Below, in pieces: positions 32,121-40,618 of a DNA stretch of 64,000 nt. Below the pieces are notes generated by a model. That model was not told where the DNA came from, ran no database searches, and was given only the letters and a program-made list of their open reading frames with translations. The DNA is from Daejeonella sp. JGW-45. GTDB lineage: Bacteria; Bacteroidota; Bacteroidia; Sphingobacteriales; Sphingobacteriaceae. A program made the position numbers and the translations under genes. The stretch lies in assembly GCF_029360805.1 (NCBI RefSeq), contig NZ_JARKNC010000008.1:186001-250000 (forward strand), read 5' to 3'. Within the stretch, counting starts at the first letter, position 1. Each line of letters opens with the position of its first letter.

Positions 32121-33569
32121 ATGGCTAAGCGTACACGGATTAAAGATCTTTTAAACACTACAGAGTTTGGGCAACAGGTAACTGTTATGGGCTGGGTTAA
32201 AACCTTCAGGAATAACCAATTTATTTCTATCAATGATGGTTCCAGCATCAATAATATCCAGGCTGTGGTTGATTTTAATTCGACAGACGAAAGTCTTCTT
32301 AAGCGGCTCTCTACCGGAGCTGCTGTATCTGTAAGCGGCGAACTGGTGGCTTCCATGGGCAAGGGGCAAAGAGTAGAGATCAAGGTTAGCGGACTGGAGA
32401 TCCTGGGCGACAGCGATGCTGATAAGTTCCCCCTCCAGCCTAAGAAGCATAGCCTTGAGTTCTTGCGTGAGATAGCGCATCTGCGTTTTCGCACAAATAC
32501 ATTTAACGCCGTATTTAAAGTAAGACATGCACTGGCTTATGCCGTTCACAAGTTCTTTAATGATAGGGGTTTCGTTTATATGCATACCCCGATCATCACC
32601 GCTTCGGACGCGGAGGGCGCCGGTGAGATGTTCCGGGTTTCTACTATCGACCCGGATAACATCCCGAGGAATGAAGACGGCAGCATAAACTATAAGGAAG
32701 ATTTCTTTGGTAAAGCTACCAACCTGACTGTTTCCGGGCAGCTTGAGGGTGAGCTTGCTGCAATGGCTTTCGGCGATATATATACTTTCGGGCCGACGTT
32801 CAGGGCAGAGAACTCAAACACTACCCGTCACCTGGCCGAGTTCTGGATGATAGAGCCCGAAATGGCTTTCTATGATCTGAAAGACAATATGGACCTGGCG
32901 GAAGAATTGTTAAAATACCTGATCCGCTATGCGATTGACAATTGTTCTGACGAGTTAGAGTTCCTGAGCACACGCCTGCAGGAGGAAGAGAAACAAAAAC
33001 CGCAGAACGAACGTTCGGAGTTCGACCTCCTGGCTAAGCTCAATTTCTGTCTTGACAATGACTTTGAGCGCCTGACCTACACGGAAGCGATCAATATACT
33101 GCGGAACTCGAAGCCTAACCAGAAGAAGCAATTCAAATACCTTATTGAAGGCTGGGGTTCCGACCTGCAGTCGGAACATGAGCGTTACCTTGTTGAGAAA
33201 CACTTTAAGAAACCGGTTATATTAACTGATTACCCTGCCGGGATCAAATCTTTTTATATGCGCATGAACGAGCCGGATGCTGAAGGTCGCCAGACGGTAG
33301 CTGCTATGGATATTCTTTTCCCCGGCATTGGTGAGATCGTCGGCGGATCACAGCGTGAGGAGCGCCTGGACAAATTGGAGGGCCGCATGGCAGACCTCCA
33401 TATCCCTGCTGAAGAGATGTCGTGGTACCTGGATACCCGCCGTTTCGGTACTGCGCCGCATGCTGGCTTCGGGCTCGGGTTCGAACGCCTGGTGCTGTTT
33501 GTTACTGGTATGACGAATATCAGGGATGTGATCCCGTTCCCGAGGACTCCGAAGAATGCGGAGTTTTAA
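32121..33569 (+). CDS. asnS: Asparaginyl-tRNA synthetase
   Basis: Charges tRNA-Asn with asparagine. The 482-residue class IIb enzyme has an N-terminal OB-fold anticodon-binding domain (about 1-120, [20 protein letters not shown]) and a catalytic domain. Motif 2 is [25 protein letters not shown] (the first 20 residues from about 225) and motif 3 is [16 protein letters not shown] near the end. [12 protein letters not shown] closes the protein as in other AsnRS. Direct charging implies no need for a GatCAB route for Asn. Strong promoter upstream; followed by a word repeat that starts at its stop codon. Confidence 0.98.
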   Translation: MAKRTRIKDLLNTTEFGQQVTVMGWVKTFRNNQFISINDGSSINNIQAVVDFNSTDESLLKRLSTGAAVSVSGELVASMGKGQRVEIKVSGLEILGDSDADKFPLQPKKHSLEFLREIAHLRFRTNTFNAVFKVRHALAYAVHKFFNDRGFVYMHTPIITASDAEGAGEMFRVSTIDPDNIPRNEDGSINYKEDFFGKATNLTVSGQLEGELAAMAFGDIYTFGPTFRAENSNTTRHLAEFWMIEPEMAFYDLKDNMDLAEELLKYLIRYAIDNCSDELEFLSTRLQEEEKQKPQNERSEFDLLAKLNFCLDNDFERLTYTEAINILRNSKPNQKKQFKYLIEGWGSDLQSEHERYLVEKHFKKPVILTDYPAGIKSFYMRMNEPDAEGRQTVAAMDILFPGIGEIVGGSQREERLDKLEGRMADLHIPAEEMSWYLDTRRFGTAPHAGFGLGFERLVLFVTGMTNIRDVIPFPRTPKNAEF

Positions 33570-33642
33570 ATGAGGTATTAGGGTTTAGGTATTAGGATTT
33601 GACGTAACAACCGAATGAATGTATAAATCCTAATACCTACTG
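33567..33642. repeat. Self-complementary word repeat starting at the asnS stop
   Basis: TAAATGAGGTATTAGG (33567-33582, the first three bases being the asnS stop) is followed by GGTATTAGGATTT and, after 30 bases, its complement AAATCCTAATACCT (about 33625-33638). The same 16 bases begin at the stop of the SDR gene at 42889-42904. Confidence 0.75.
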
Positions 33643-34170
33643 CTAGATATCATCTGGCTTAAACCCAATTCGTTTGCGGGGGACATTGCCCTGTTTACTT
33701 TTATTAATTAATTCATCCAAATAGCCGAATACGACCTCCATATTCCTGTCATTATGATCGAGCTTGTTTTTGATCTTTGCTATTTCAGCTAGTAACTCTG
33801 CATTATTAACCAGCAGATTACGCATCCGTGTAAAAATTCGCATGATCTGAATATTCACACTAACAGCCCTTTCACTGTTAAGAACACTTGATAGCATCAA
33901 GACACCATGTTCTGTAAATACATAAGGAAGATATTTACGACCGCCCCTCTTTGAGGTCACATTTTGTGACCTCAAACTAATCCATTCTGTTTCATCGAGC
34001 TGGAACATGAAATCGTTTGGAAACCTTTTACTATTACGTGATACAGCCTGATTTAACGCTTTGGTCTCCACACCGTAGAGCTCAGCCAGATCGCTGTCAA
34101 GCATAACTTTATGATCTCTGAGGTAGTATATCTTGCTTAATACAATTTCGTCAGGTACTACTAGTTCCAT
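33643..34170 (-). CDS. ORF6N domain protein
   Basis: A 175-residue putative DNA-binding protein. Residues about 8-93 match ORF6N (ILSKIYYLRDHKVMLDSDLAEL, first 20 counted, then YGVETKALNQAVSRN, FPNDFMFQLDETE, KYLPYVFTEHGVLMLSSVLN), and the C-terminal half is helical (LLAEIAKIKNKLDHNDRNME). ORF6N proteins occur in phages and as solitary, frequently exchanged genes in Bacteroidetes chromosomes; a role as antirepressor-like regulator is only presumed. No integrase or other phage gene adjoins it. Its codon use looks plainer and more AT-rich than asnS next door. It is an isolated gene with repeat words on its 3' side. Confidence 0.88.
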   Translation of the reverse strand: MELVVPDEIVLSKIYYLRDHKVMLDSDLAELYGVETKALNQAVSRNSKRFPNDFMFQLDETEWISLRSQNVTSKRGGRKYLPYVFTEHGVLMLSSVLNSERAVSVNIQIMRIFTRMRNLLVNNAELLAEIAKIKNKLDHNDRNMEVVFGYLDELINKSKQGNVPRKRIGFKPDDI

Positions 34171-34273
34171 TTTGATACGATTAGCCTGTCATTCTTATAT
34201 ATGGGAAAGCTAATTGTATTTTTCTCAACCCGCTGACCTCGCTTTAATTTGTATCTAACTAGTTAGCATCCGG

Positions 34274-34756
34274 TTAGATCGTCCCCAGCAACTCCTGCAA
34301 ATCAAGCGCCTCCGTTACCATCATCAAATTCCCGTCTGAGTCAACCGGCCACTCCTCCTTCGGCCTGTCCCAATAAAGTTCCACGCCGTTTCCGTCGGGA
34401 TCATCCATATACAAAGCTTCTGAAACACCATGATCAGACGCGCCTGTGAGGGGATAGCCGGCATCCAGCAGCTGTTTCAAAACCAGGGCAAGGTCTCTCC
34501 TTTCAGGATATAAAATAGCCGTATGGAACAAACCGGGGGCGTGTTTGGGTGCCGGAGCTGCATCCTTTGAGTACCATGTATTTAATCCGATATGATGATG
34601 ATAGCCGCCGGCTGAGATAAAGACAGCCTGGCTGCCATAACGCTGCGTGATCTCAAACCCCAGGATGCCCTGGTAGAAGGAAAGCGAGCGCTCAATATCT
34701 GAAACCTTCAGATGTACGTGCCCTATGCGGGTCGAATCAGGAATTTTGTAGGTCAT
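34274..34756 (-). CDS. VOC family protein (catechol 2,3-dioxygenase-like)
   Basis: A 160-residue vicinal-oxygen-chelate protein. Two beta-alpha-beta modules: GHVHLKVSDIERSLSFYQGI (about 12-31), with the first metal-ligand His, and LFHTAILYPERRDLALVLKQ (about 86-105), followed by SEALYMDDPDGNGVELYWDR (about 121-140), with the metal-ligand Glu. The HHHIGLNTW segment is typical of glyoxalase/extradiol-dioxygenase-like proteins. The actual reaction is unknown. It is divergent from the YciO-like gene, with 75 bases between starts. Confidence 0.88.
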   Translation of the reverse strand: MTYKIPDSTRIGHVHLKVSDIERSLSFYQGILGFEITQRYGSQAVFISAGGYHHHIGLNTWYSKDAAPAPKHAPGLFHTAILYPERRDLALVLKQLLDAGYPLTGASDHGVSEALYMDDPDGNGVELYWDRPKEEWPVDSDGNLMMVTEALDLQELLGTI

Positions 34757-34831
34757 GCCTTTTTATATTTATTTGAACAAGTCGCCCTGTCTGCTGTTGT
34801 CCCAGCAGAAGTTAATTTAGTACTTTTAATC

Positions 34832-35452
34832 ATGCTTATCAAGATCTACCCTGAGAACCCGAATGAGAAAAGCCTTCAGCAGGTGGTTGAAGTCCTCAGA
34901 AAAGGCGGTGTAATTATCTACCCTACCGATACGGTTTATGGACTGGGCTGCGACATCACCAATCAGAAAGCTATTGAACGGATTTGCAGGATACGTGGCA
35001 TCAAACCCGAAAAAGCGAACTTTTCTTTTATCTGTTATGACCTCCGGCATATCTCAGATTATACCAAACCCATAGATAACGAAACCTACCGCATCCTGAA
35101 GAAGGCGTTGCCCGGCCCCTTTACGTTTATCTTTAACGCGAGCAAGAACGTACCTAAACTTCTGAGTTCAAATAAAAAGACGGTGGGTATCCGGGTGCCG
35201 GACAATAACATTGCCCGCTGCATCGTGGAGATGCTGGGTAATCCAATCATGTCTACCTCCATCCATGATGATGATGAGATCATCGAGTATTCTACAGACC
35301 CGGAGCTGATTCATGAGAAATATGAAAGCCTGGTCGACCTCGTTATTGACGGTGGCTATGGCGATAATCAGCCGTCCACCGTTGTTGACTGCAGTGAAGG
35401 TGCTTTCGAGATCATCCGCCAGGGAAAGGGCGACCTGGAGCTGTATCTTTAA
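34832..35452 (+). CDS. YciO-like member of the TsaC/Sua5 (YrdC) family
   Basis: A 206-residue YrdC-fold protein. Annotators often call this L-threonylcarbamoyladenylate synthase (t6A tRNA modification). Length and sequence follow E. coli YciO along the whole chain: EVLRKGGVIIYPTDTVYGLG, ERICRIRG, PGPFTFIF, KKTVGIRVPDN, PIMSTSI and VDLVIDGGYG. YciO is a paralogue with weak or different activity, so this gene need not be the cell's TsaC. The open frame reaches 34712, but the ATG at 34832 (MLIKIYPENP) fits the family; TACTTTTA at 34821-34828 resembles a -7 box just before it. Confidence 0.85.
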   Translation: MLIKIYPENPNEKSLQQVVEVLRKGGVIIYPTDTVYGLGCDITNQKAIERICRIRGIKPEKANFSFICYDLRHISDYTKPIDNETYRILKKALPGPFTFIFNASKNVPKLLSSNKKTVGIRVPDNNIARCIVEMLGNPIMSTSIHDDDEIIEYSTDPELIHEKYESLVDLVIDGGYGDNQPSTVVDCSEGAFEIIRQGKGDLELYL

Positions 35453-35480
35453 GTTGTACGTGATACGTTTTAGCGTATCA
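35450..35480 (+). terminator. Hairpin after the YciO-like gene
   Basis: TGATACG (35461-35467) pairs perfectly with CGTATCA (35474-35480) around a 6-base loop. There is no long U-run, so termination is uncertain. The preceding word TAAGTTGTACGT, starting at the stop codon, also occurs at 11341-11352. Confidence 0.4.
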
Positions 35481-35494
35481 AATATGAAGCAATA

Positions 35495-35524
35495 TTTGAT
35501 TTGTCGGCTTAAAGTGTATTTTTA
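35495..35524 (+). promoter_or_regulatory. Promoter of nhaA
   Basis: TTTG (35495-35498), 18-base spacer and TATTTTTA (35517-35524), one mismatch to TAnnTTTG. The ATG follows after 6 bases. Confidence 0.5.
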
Positions 35525-35530
35525 CAGCCA

Positions 35531-36703
35531 ATGGCAAATCGTTTTAACCTAAAGGCATTTCAGGATTTCTTAAGATCCGGACAAATCGGGGGAGTGATCC
35601 TTCTTTTATGTGTAATTATCTCTTTAATTATAGCGAACTCGGCAGCGGGTGAATCGTTTCAGAACTTCCTGGATACCCAGATCGGGTTTAGTAACAGTAC
35701 TCTTAGTCTGCGGTACCCGGTAATCCTCTGGATTAACGATGCCCTGATGGCTGTATTCTTCCTCCTGGTAGGATTAGAGATCAAACGGGAAATAATTGAA
35801 GGAGAGCTGTCATCACCACGAAAGGCAGCGATGCCTATATTCGCAGCCCTTGGAGGGATGTTGTTTCCTGCCGGGATCTATGCCGTTTTAAACCTTAATG
35901 GCTCCACGTCGGCCGGATGGGGAATCCCAATGGCAACAGATATTGCTTTTGCTCTGTGCGTTATTTCTTTGCTGGGCAAGAGCGTGCCCGCCTCTCTCAA
36001 AATATTCCTTGCTGCCCTGGCTATCGCTGATGACCTTGGGGCGATATTGGTGATCGCGGTGTTCTACACTAACGAACTGCACTGGAGCCAGCTCGCCTAT
36101 TCTGCAGGCATCCTAGCATTACTTATTGCTATGAACCGGGCGGGTGTAACGAGGCTCATATTTTACATTATTCCGGGACTATTCTTGTGGTATTTTGTCC
36201 ATCATTCAGGCATTCATGCCACTATTTCGGGAGTCCTGCTTGCCCTTACCATTCCGACGAATACAACGGCCAGTGAGTCCCCTCTGGAGAAGCTGGAACA
36301 TCTCATAGCCCGGCCGGTTAACTTTTTTATCATGCCCATATTTGCCCTGGCGAATACAAATATCCGGTTTGAAAGCGCCATGCTGGACGGCTTAACCAGT
36401 CCATTAGGACTGGGTATTATCTGCGGCTTGATGATAGGAAAACCGCTGGGCGTAACTTTATTCTCCTGGCTGTCGGTTAGACTGGGCATGGCTTCTCTGC
36501 CTTCCGGAGCGGGGTGGAAGCATATTATAGGACTGGGAATGCTTGCCGGGATCGGATTTACAATGTCTATTTTTATAGCACTGTTGTCTTTCGCAGATCC
36601 TCTTTATCAAACTGAGGCAAAGTTTGCTATTCTGACAGCTTCTGTTGCCGCGGGTATACTGGGATTCGTTTACCTGAAAAGCTTAAGCGGAGCTAAGAAA
36701 TAG
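35531..36703 (+). CDS. nhaA: Na+/H+ antiporter NhaA
   Basis: Inner-membrane antiporter exchanging Na+ (or Li+) for H+ and regulating internal pH and sodium. The 390 residues form about 12 helices. The key ion-binding pair is visible in LAALAIADDLGAILVIAVFY (about 156-175, the two Asp). Other signatures are FFLLVGLEIKREIIEGELSS (about 76-95) and the helix-4/11 crossing region PMATDIAFALCVISLLG. The end, HIIGLGMLAGIGFTMSIFIA, also matches. Single gene; nothing in the context shows its regulation. Confidence 0.96.
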   Translation: MANRFNLKAFQDFLRSGQIGGVILLLCVIISLIIANSAAGESFQNFLDTQIGFSNSTLSLRYPVILWINDALMAVFFLLVGLEIKREIIEGELSSPRKAAMPIFAALGGMLFPAGIYAVLNLNGSTSAGWGIPMATDIAFALCVISLLGKSVPASLKIFLAALAIADDLGAILVIAVFYTNELHWSQLAYSAGILALLIAMNRAGVTRLIFYIIPGLFLWYFVHHSGIHATISGVLLALTIPTNTTASESPLEKLEHLIARPVNFFIMPIFALANTNIRFESAMLDGLTSPLGLGIICGLMIGKPLGVTLFSWLSVRLGMASLPSGAGWKHIIGLGMLAGIGFTMSIFIALLSFADPLYQTEAKFAILTASVAAGILGFVYLKSLSGAKK

Positions 36704-36737
36704 GAAACCGGGATGACCGGTAGTTGCCGACTCTTAC

Positions 36738-37508
36738 CTAAGCTCTTATTCCCTTCAAAAATTGCCCTACGTTTTCCAGGGCCTTATCTGTTGCGAGAAA
36801 CTTCACGAAGGCGCTTCCGACAATAGCGCCTCGGGTATACTCGGCGGCTTTGTTAAAGCTCTTCTGATCAGATATACCAAATCCTATCATTGTAGGGTTT
36901 TTCAGGTTCATGTCTTTGATTCTCTTGAAATAGGCGTCAGCCTCATTTGACACTTTCAGGTCCTTGCCCGTAGTCGATGATGAGGACAGCAGGTAAATAA
37001 ACCCGCTGCTGAGTTCGTCAATTTTCCTGATCCTTTCCTCAGAGGTTTGCGGGGTGACCAGGAAGATGTTACTTAGATTGTTTTCAAGGAAACAGCTCTT
37101 ATATAAGTTTTCGTACTCATACATAGGGAGGTCAGGAACGATCACGCCATCCACGCCTACGTCGGCTGCCTTATTACAGAAATTTTCAATTCCGTACTGA
37201 AGAACAGGGTTTACGTAGCCCATTAACAGGATAGGTATAGAAACCCGCTTCCTGAGATCCTTTAACTGATCAAATAGTATGGACAACGTCATTCCATTAT
37301 CCAGGGCGTGCTGTGAACTTGCCTGAATTACAGGGCCATCGGCAACCGGATCAGAGTAAGGAAAACCTATCTCTATAAAATCGGCACCACCCTTTTCCAG
37401 CGCTTCGGCTATATCCAGTGTACTGTCAAGGTTCGGATATCCGGCAGTATAGTAAATTGATAATATGGGTTCTTTCTTATTCTTAAAGAGTTCGTTAAGT
37501 CTGTTCAT
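36738..37508 (-). CDS. trpA: Tryptophan synthase alpha subunit
   Basis: Cleaves indole-3-glycerol phosphate to indole and glyceraldehyde 3-phosphate; indole passes through a tunnel to TrpB. The 256-residue TIM barrel has the catalytic Glu and Asp in FIEIGFPYSDPVADGPVIQ (about 45-63). GVDGVIVPDLPMYEYE is the loop region and GFGISDQ with GAIVGSAFVKFL the phosphate site. Last gene of trpDFBA, 17 bases after trpB. It converges on nhaA; the 34-base gap holds only a weak ACCGG/CCGGT hairpin. Confidence 0.97.
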   Translation of the reverse strand: MNRLNELFKNKKEPILSIYYTAGYPNLDSTLDIAEALEKGGADFIEIGFPYSDPVADGPVIQASSQHALDNGMTLSILFDQLKDLRKRVSIPILLMGYVNPVLQYGIENFCNKAADVGVDGVIVPDLPMYEYENLYKSCFLENNLSNIFLVTPQTSEERIRKIDELSSGFIYLLSSSSTTGKDLKVSNEADAYFKRIKDMNLKNPTMIGFGISDQKSFNKAAEYTRGAIVGSAFVKFLATDKALENVGQFLKGIRA

Positions 37509-37525
37509 TCTGATTTGACTGGATT

Positions 37526-38734
37526 TTAAAGGTTGAAATGTTTCATGTAGTTATCCAGGTCTTTATCACCGCGTCCGGAAAGACAGATCACGACAGTTTC
37601 ATTCCCTTCAAATTTCATTTTCTCTAAATGGGCAAGTGCATGCGCGCTTTCAATGGCAGGAATGATCCCTTCCAGTTCGGCCAGCAGTTTCCCGGCTTCC
37701 ATCGCCTCGTCGTCTGTAGCACTTACATACTCCCCGCGCCCTGCTTTGAACAGGTGTGCGTGCTGCGGACCGATACCGGGATAGTCGAGGCCTGCTGAAA
37801 TTGAGTAAGGCTCTACTACCTGGCCATCATCGGTCTGCATTAGTATAGACCGGCTGCCGTGAAGTACTCCCTCCTTACCAAGTGCTGTCGTCGCAGCTGA
37901 TTCCCCGCTATCGACGCCCTTACCTGCTGCTTCTACAGCTATCAGTCGCACGTTTTCGTCGTCAAGGAAATGGTAGAACATCCCTATTGCATTGCTTCCT
38001 CCACCAACGCAGGCCATTACAATATCCGGATACTCGGATCCTGTTTTTTCTTTCAGCTGCAGTTTCGTTTCTTCAGAGATGATGGATTGGAACCGTGCTA
38101 CCATGTCGGGATATGGGTGCGGACCTACCACCGATCCGATGATATAATGGGTATCCACCGGGTTGTTGATCCAATCACGCATAGCCTCGTTGGTAGCGTC
38201 CTTCAGGGTTTTACTGCCAGACGTAGCCGGAATAACAGTAGCCCCCATCATTTTCATTCTTGCTACATTGGGTGCCTGTCGCTGAATATCGACCTCACCC
38301 ATATAAACCACGCATTCAAGACCAACAAGGGCACAAACCGTAGCCGTGGCAACTCCATGCTGCCCCGCACCGGTTTCAGCAATGATACGCTTTTTCCCGA
38401 GACGCTGCGCCAGAAGGATCTGCCCAACTGTGTTGTTTACCTTGTGGGCACCCGTATGATTAAGGTCTTCGCGCTTAAGGTATATCTTAGCCCCGTATTT
38501 GGCAGATAGTCGCTCGGCCGGGAATAATGGCGAAGGCCGCCCGACATAATCTTTGAGCAGGCGGTGAAACTCGTCCTGGAAGGACGGCTCGTAGATGATC
38601 TCCAGATATTTCTGCCTTAATTCCTCTACGTTTGGGTATAACATCTCGGGGATATACGCTCCTCCAAAATCACCGTAATAACCCTGGTCATTTACCCCCC
38701 AGTTCACTGAGCTCTTTATAAATTCTTTGTTCAT
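37526..38734 (-). CDS. trpB: Tryptophan synthase beta subunit
   Basis: PLP enzyme joining indole and serine to tryptophan. The 402 residues include Schiff-base Lys98 in [17 protein letters not shown] and [20 protein letters not shown]. The phosphate-binding loop is [15 protein letters not shown], and the monovalent-cation and closing-domain region [16 protein letters not shown] is typical of the TrpB1 class that pairs with TrpA. It lies 38 bases after trpF in the trpDFBA operon. Confidence 0.98.
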   Translation of the reverse strand: MNKEFIKSSVNWGVNDQGYYGDFGGAYIPEMLYPNVEELRQKYLEIIYEPSFQDEFHRLLKDYVGRPSPLFPAERLSAKYGAKIYLKREDLNHTGAHKVNNTVGQILLAQRLGKKRIIAETGAGQHGVATATVCALVGLECVVYMGEVDIQRQAPNVARMKMMGATVIPATSGSKTLKDATNEAMRDWINNPVDTHYIIGSVVGPHPYPDMVARFQSIISEETKLQLKEKTGSEYPDIVMACVGGGSNAIGMFYHFLDDENVRLIAVEAAGKGVDSGESAATTALGKEGVLHGSRSILMQTDDGQVVEPYSISAGLDYPGIGPQHAHLFKAGRGEYVSATDDEAMEAGKLLAELEGIIPAIESAHALAHLEKMKFEGNETVVICLSGRGDKDLDNYMKHFNL

Positions 38735-38772
38735 ATCTGTTGTGTCACTGTATTTATAGTGAATAGGACTTC

Positions 38773-39423
38773 TTAGTCTTTAATTCTTAATTCCTTAAAC
38801 ACTTCTCTCAAACCCTTTATATCCTTAAACGCCGGTGCTGTTTCAAATTTGCTGTTCAGATCAACGCCGTACAGCCTCGCATCCTTCAGCTTCTTTACTC
38901 CGGCTATATTTTCTGCACTAAGCCCTCCGCTTAAAAAATAGCCTTTCTTGCCATGATAATTTTCCAGTACACTCCAGTCGAACGAAATCCCTGAGCCACC
39001 ATGCTCTGCCGTCCTGGTATCAAACAGGTAATAGTCCACAAAATCTTCATAGCCGGCCAGGATGCTAAAGTCGAAATCAGCTGAAATACCGAACGCCTTT
39101 ATAATTTCGATGCGCTTGTTCGTCTGCATGTTCTGAATGAACTTCCTGAACGAGCGGCAGAATTCTGCTGTTTCCCTGCCATGCAGCTGAACCGCATCGA
39201 GGTTGTATTTTATAACCCGGTCAGCAATCTCATCCATTGCTTCGTCCACAAAAACACCTGTCTTTTTTATGCCGCTATCGATTGAAGCGAGCAGTTCGGC
39301 ATCAGGCTCACCGACAAACCTTTTTGAATGCGGGTAGAATATAAAGCCCATATAATCAGGCTTAAGCTCCTGAAGTTCCCGGATATTAACCGCTTCCCGC
39401 ATGCCACACACTTTAATGATCAT
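38773..39423 (-). CDS. trpF: Phosphoribosylanthranilate isomerase
   Basis: Amadori isomerisation of phosphoribosyl anthranilate to CdRP. The 216-residue TIM barrel has the catalytic Cys7 in [11 protein letters not shown] and the catalytic Asp near residue 134 in [32 protein letters not shown] and [11 protein letters not shown] complete the phosphate site. The start ATG overlaps the trpD stop by 4 bases (39420-39423), giving tight coupling. It is a free-standing TrpF, not fused to TrpC; trpC is missing from its usual place between trpD and trpF. Confidence 0.96.
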   Translation of the reverse strand: MIIKVCGMREAVNIRELQELKPDYMGFIFYPHSKRFVGEPDAELLASIDSGIKKTGVFVDEAMDEIADRVIKYNLDAVQLHGRETAEFCRSFRKFIQNMQTNKRIEIIKAFGISADFDFSILAGYEDFVDYYLFDTRTAEHGGSGISFDWSVLENYHGKKGYFLSGGLSAENIAGVKKLKDARLYGVDLNSKFETAPAFKDIKGLREVFKELRIKD

Positions 39424-40406
39424 GCTACCAATTTTTTAAAACTTGTCAGTGCCTTTTTACTTATCAGGGACTCTTCGGCTTCGTAGAAACAGTCGGCAAA
39501 CGAAGTTTCTGGCTTGATAGTCCGGATGGCGATAGCAGCATTGCAGACCACCACACTATTTTGCTCTGCAGTGCCATCGCCGTTTAGTACGGCTTTGAAT
39601 ATGCCTGCTGAATCTTCTACTGTACTTCCTCCGCTGATCTTTAAAGGATCTATCTTTTCGAATCCAAGTTGCGAGATAGAATGAATGTGCTCCCCTTTTC
39701 CTGAGAAAGTCTTAAAATCGCAGGTTAGAGAGATCTCATCGTAACCCTCGAGGGCGTGGAGAATGGTATAATTTAATGATGACTTCTGATACAGATAGGC
39801 ATATAAGCGTGCCAGTTCCAGGCTGAACACCCCCACCAACTGGTTCCTGGGCTGGGCGGGGTTAACCATAGGGCCCAGCATGTTAAAGAAAGTCTTTACG
39901 CCAAGCTCCTTACGTATAGGTGCAACGTTTTTCATCGCGGGGTGGAAGAGCGGTGCGTGCAGGAAGCAAATGCCCGCGTCATCCAGGTTTCGCCTGAGGT
40001 CGTCTGGCTTGTTTGTAAATGTATATCCCAGGAATTCCATCACGTTGGAGGATCCGCATCCCGAAGAGACTCCATAATTACCGTGTTTTGCGACATTATA
40101 CCCCGCACCCGCCACGACAAATGAGGCAAGTGTTGAGATATTGAACGTGTCCTTACCATCGCCGCCGGTCCCGCAGAGATCTATCAGTTCATAGTCCTGA
40201 AGGTTAGGTTTCAGGCAGAGATCCAGCATCCCGTCTCTGAAGCCCTCAAGCTCCTCAACGGTTATATTCCTCATGCAGTAAGCTGCCATAAAGGCTGCCA
40301 TCTGCGATTGATTGTATTTGCCCAACGCAATATTGGTCAGGATTTCTTTAGCTTCCTCCCGTCCAAACGTCTTTTGCTCAAACAAATGATTTAGTATTTT
40401 CTTCAC
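39420..40406 (-). CDS. trpD: Anthranilate phosphoribosyltransferase
   Basis: Transfers phosphoribose from PRPP to anthranilate. The 328 residues carry the PRPP loop DLCGTGGDGKDTFNISTLAS (about 76-95) and KHGNYGVSSGCGSSNVMEFL (about 110-129). FHPAMKNVAPIRKELGVKTF, the anthranilate channel, follows. First structural gene of trpDFBA: 18 bases before its ATG lies the attenuator hairpin, and a Trp-rich leader frame precedes that. trpE and trpG, usually in front of trpD in Bacteroidetes, are absent here, since the next upstream gene is the divergent yitT. Confidence 0.97.
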   Translation of the reverse strand: MKKILNHLFEQKTFGREEAKEILTNIALGKYNQSQMAAFMAAYCMRNITVEELEGFRDGMLDLCLKPNLQDYELIDLCGTGGDGKDTFNISTLASFVVAGAGYNVAKHGNYGVSSGCGSSNVMEFLGYTFTNKPDDLRRNLDDAGICFLHAPLFHPAMKNVAPIRKELGVKTFFNMLGPMVNPAQPRNQLVGVFSLELARLYAYLYQKSSLNYTILHALEGYDEISLTCDFKTFSGKGEHIHSISQLGFEKIDPLKISGGSTVEDSAGIFKAVLNGDGTAEQNSVVVCNAAIAIRTIKPETSFADCFYEAEESLISKKALTSFKKLVA

Positions 40407-40423
40407 TTCTTCAGTATTTTATT

Positions 40424-40454
40424 AAAAAAAAAGGGCTGCCCTTAGGCAACCCTT
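40424..40454 (-). terminator. trp attenuator: intrinsic terminator in the leader RNA
   Basis: On the minus strand AAGGGTTGCC (40454-40445) pairs over all 10 positions, with one G-U, with GGCAGCCCTT (40440-40431). The loop is TAAG, and the stem is followed by a run of T from 40432 to 40424. The only gene upstream on this strand is the leader peptide, and trpD starts 18 bases on, so this terminator acts inside the trp transcript. Confidence 0.9.
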
Positions 40455-40481
40455 CATATTTAGTTTCTTTTATATTGAATA

Positions 40482-40556
40482 CTATATACGCTCTATGATC
40501 GCCGATTGATTGTTAATCCGCCACCACCATTTTGTATATAAATTATTTGCGTTCAT
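40482..40556 (-). CDS. trpL: trp leader peptide with three consecutive Trp codons
   Basis: A 24-codon frame, ATG at 40554-40556 and TAG at 40482-40484, encodes MNANNLYTKWWWRINNQSAI followed by IERI. Residues 10-12 are three adjacent Trp codons (bases 40521-40529). Trp is the rarest amino acid, so three in a row in a short frame directly upstream of a trp operon and an intrinsic terminator is the hallmark of ribosome-mediated attenuation. When charged tRNA-Trp is scarce the ribosome should stall here and transcription continue. The stop lies 27 bases before the terminator stem. I could not find a strong alternative antiterminator stem; a weak pairing of GGUGGC (in the Trp codons) with GUUGCC (terminator arm) is possible. 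Confidence 0.85.
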   Translation of the reverse strand: MNANNLYTKWWWRINNQSAIIERI

Positions 40557-40565
40557 CTTATAAAG

Positions 40566-40597
40566 CAAATATGGATAATCTTTTCTTTAGCTGCAAA
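40566..40597 (-). promoter_or_regulatory. Promoter of the trp operon
   Basis: On the minus strand TTTG (40597-40594), a 20-base spacer and CATATTTG (40573-40566, one mismatch to TAnnTTTG). The leader ATG follows 9 bases later, so the leader peptide would be translated from nearly the 5' end of the RNA. Confidence 0.55.
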
Positions 40598-40618
40598 CCT
40601 TTTAAGTAATTTTAGAAA

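Noticed and set aside
33643-34170. ORF6N gene considered as evidence for a prophage
   Set aside because: Neighbours on both sides are ordinary chromosomal genes (asnS, VOC, YciO-like), with no structural, lysis or integration genes.
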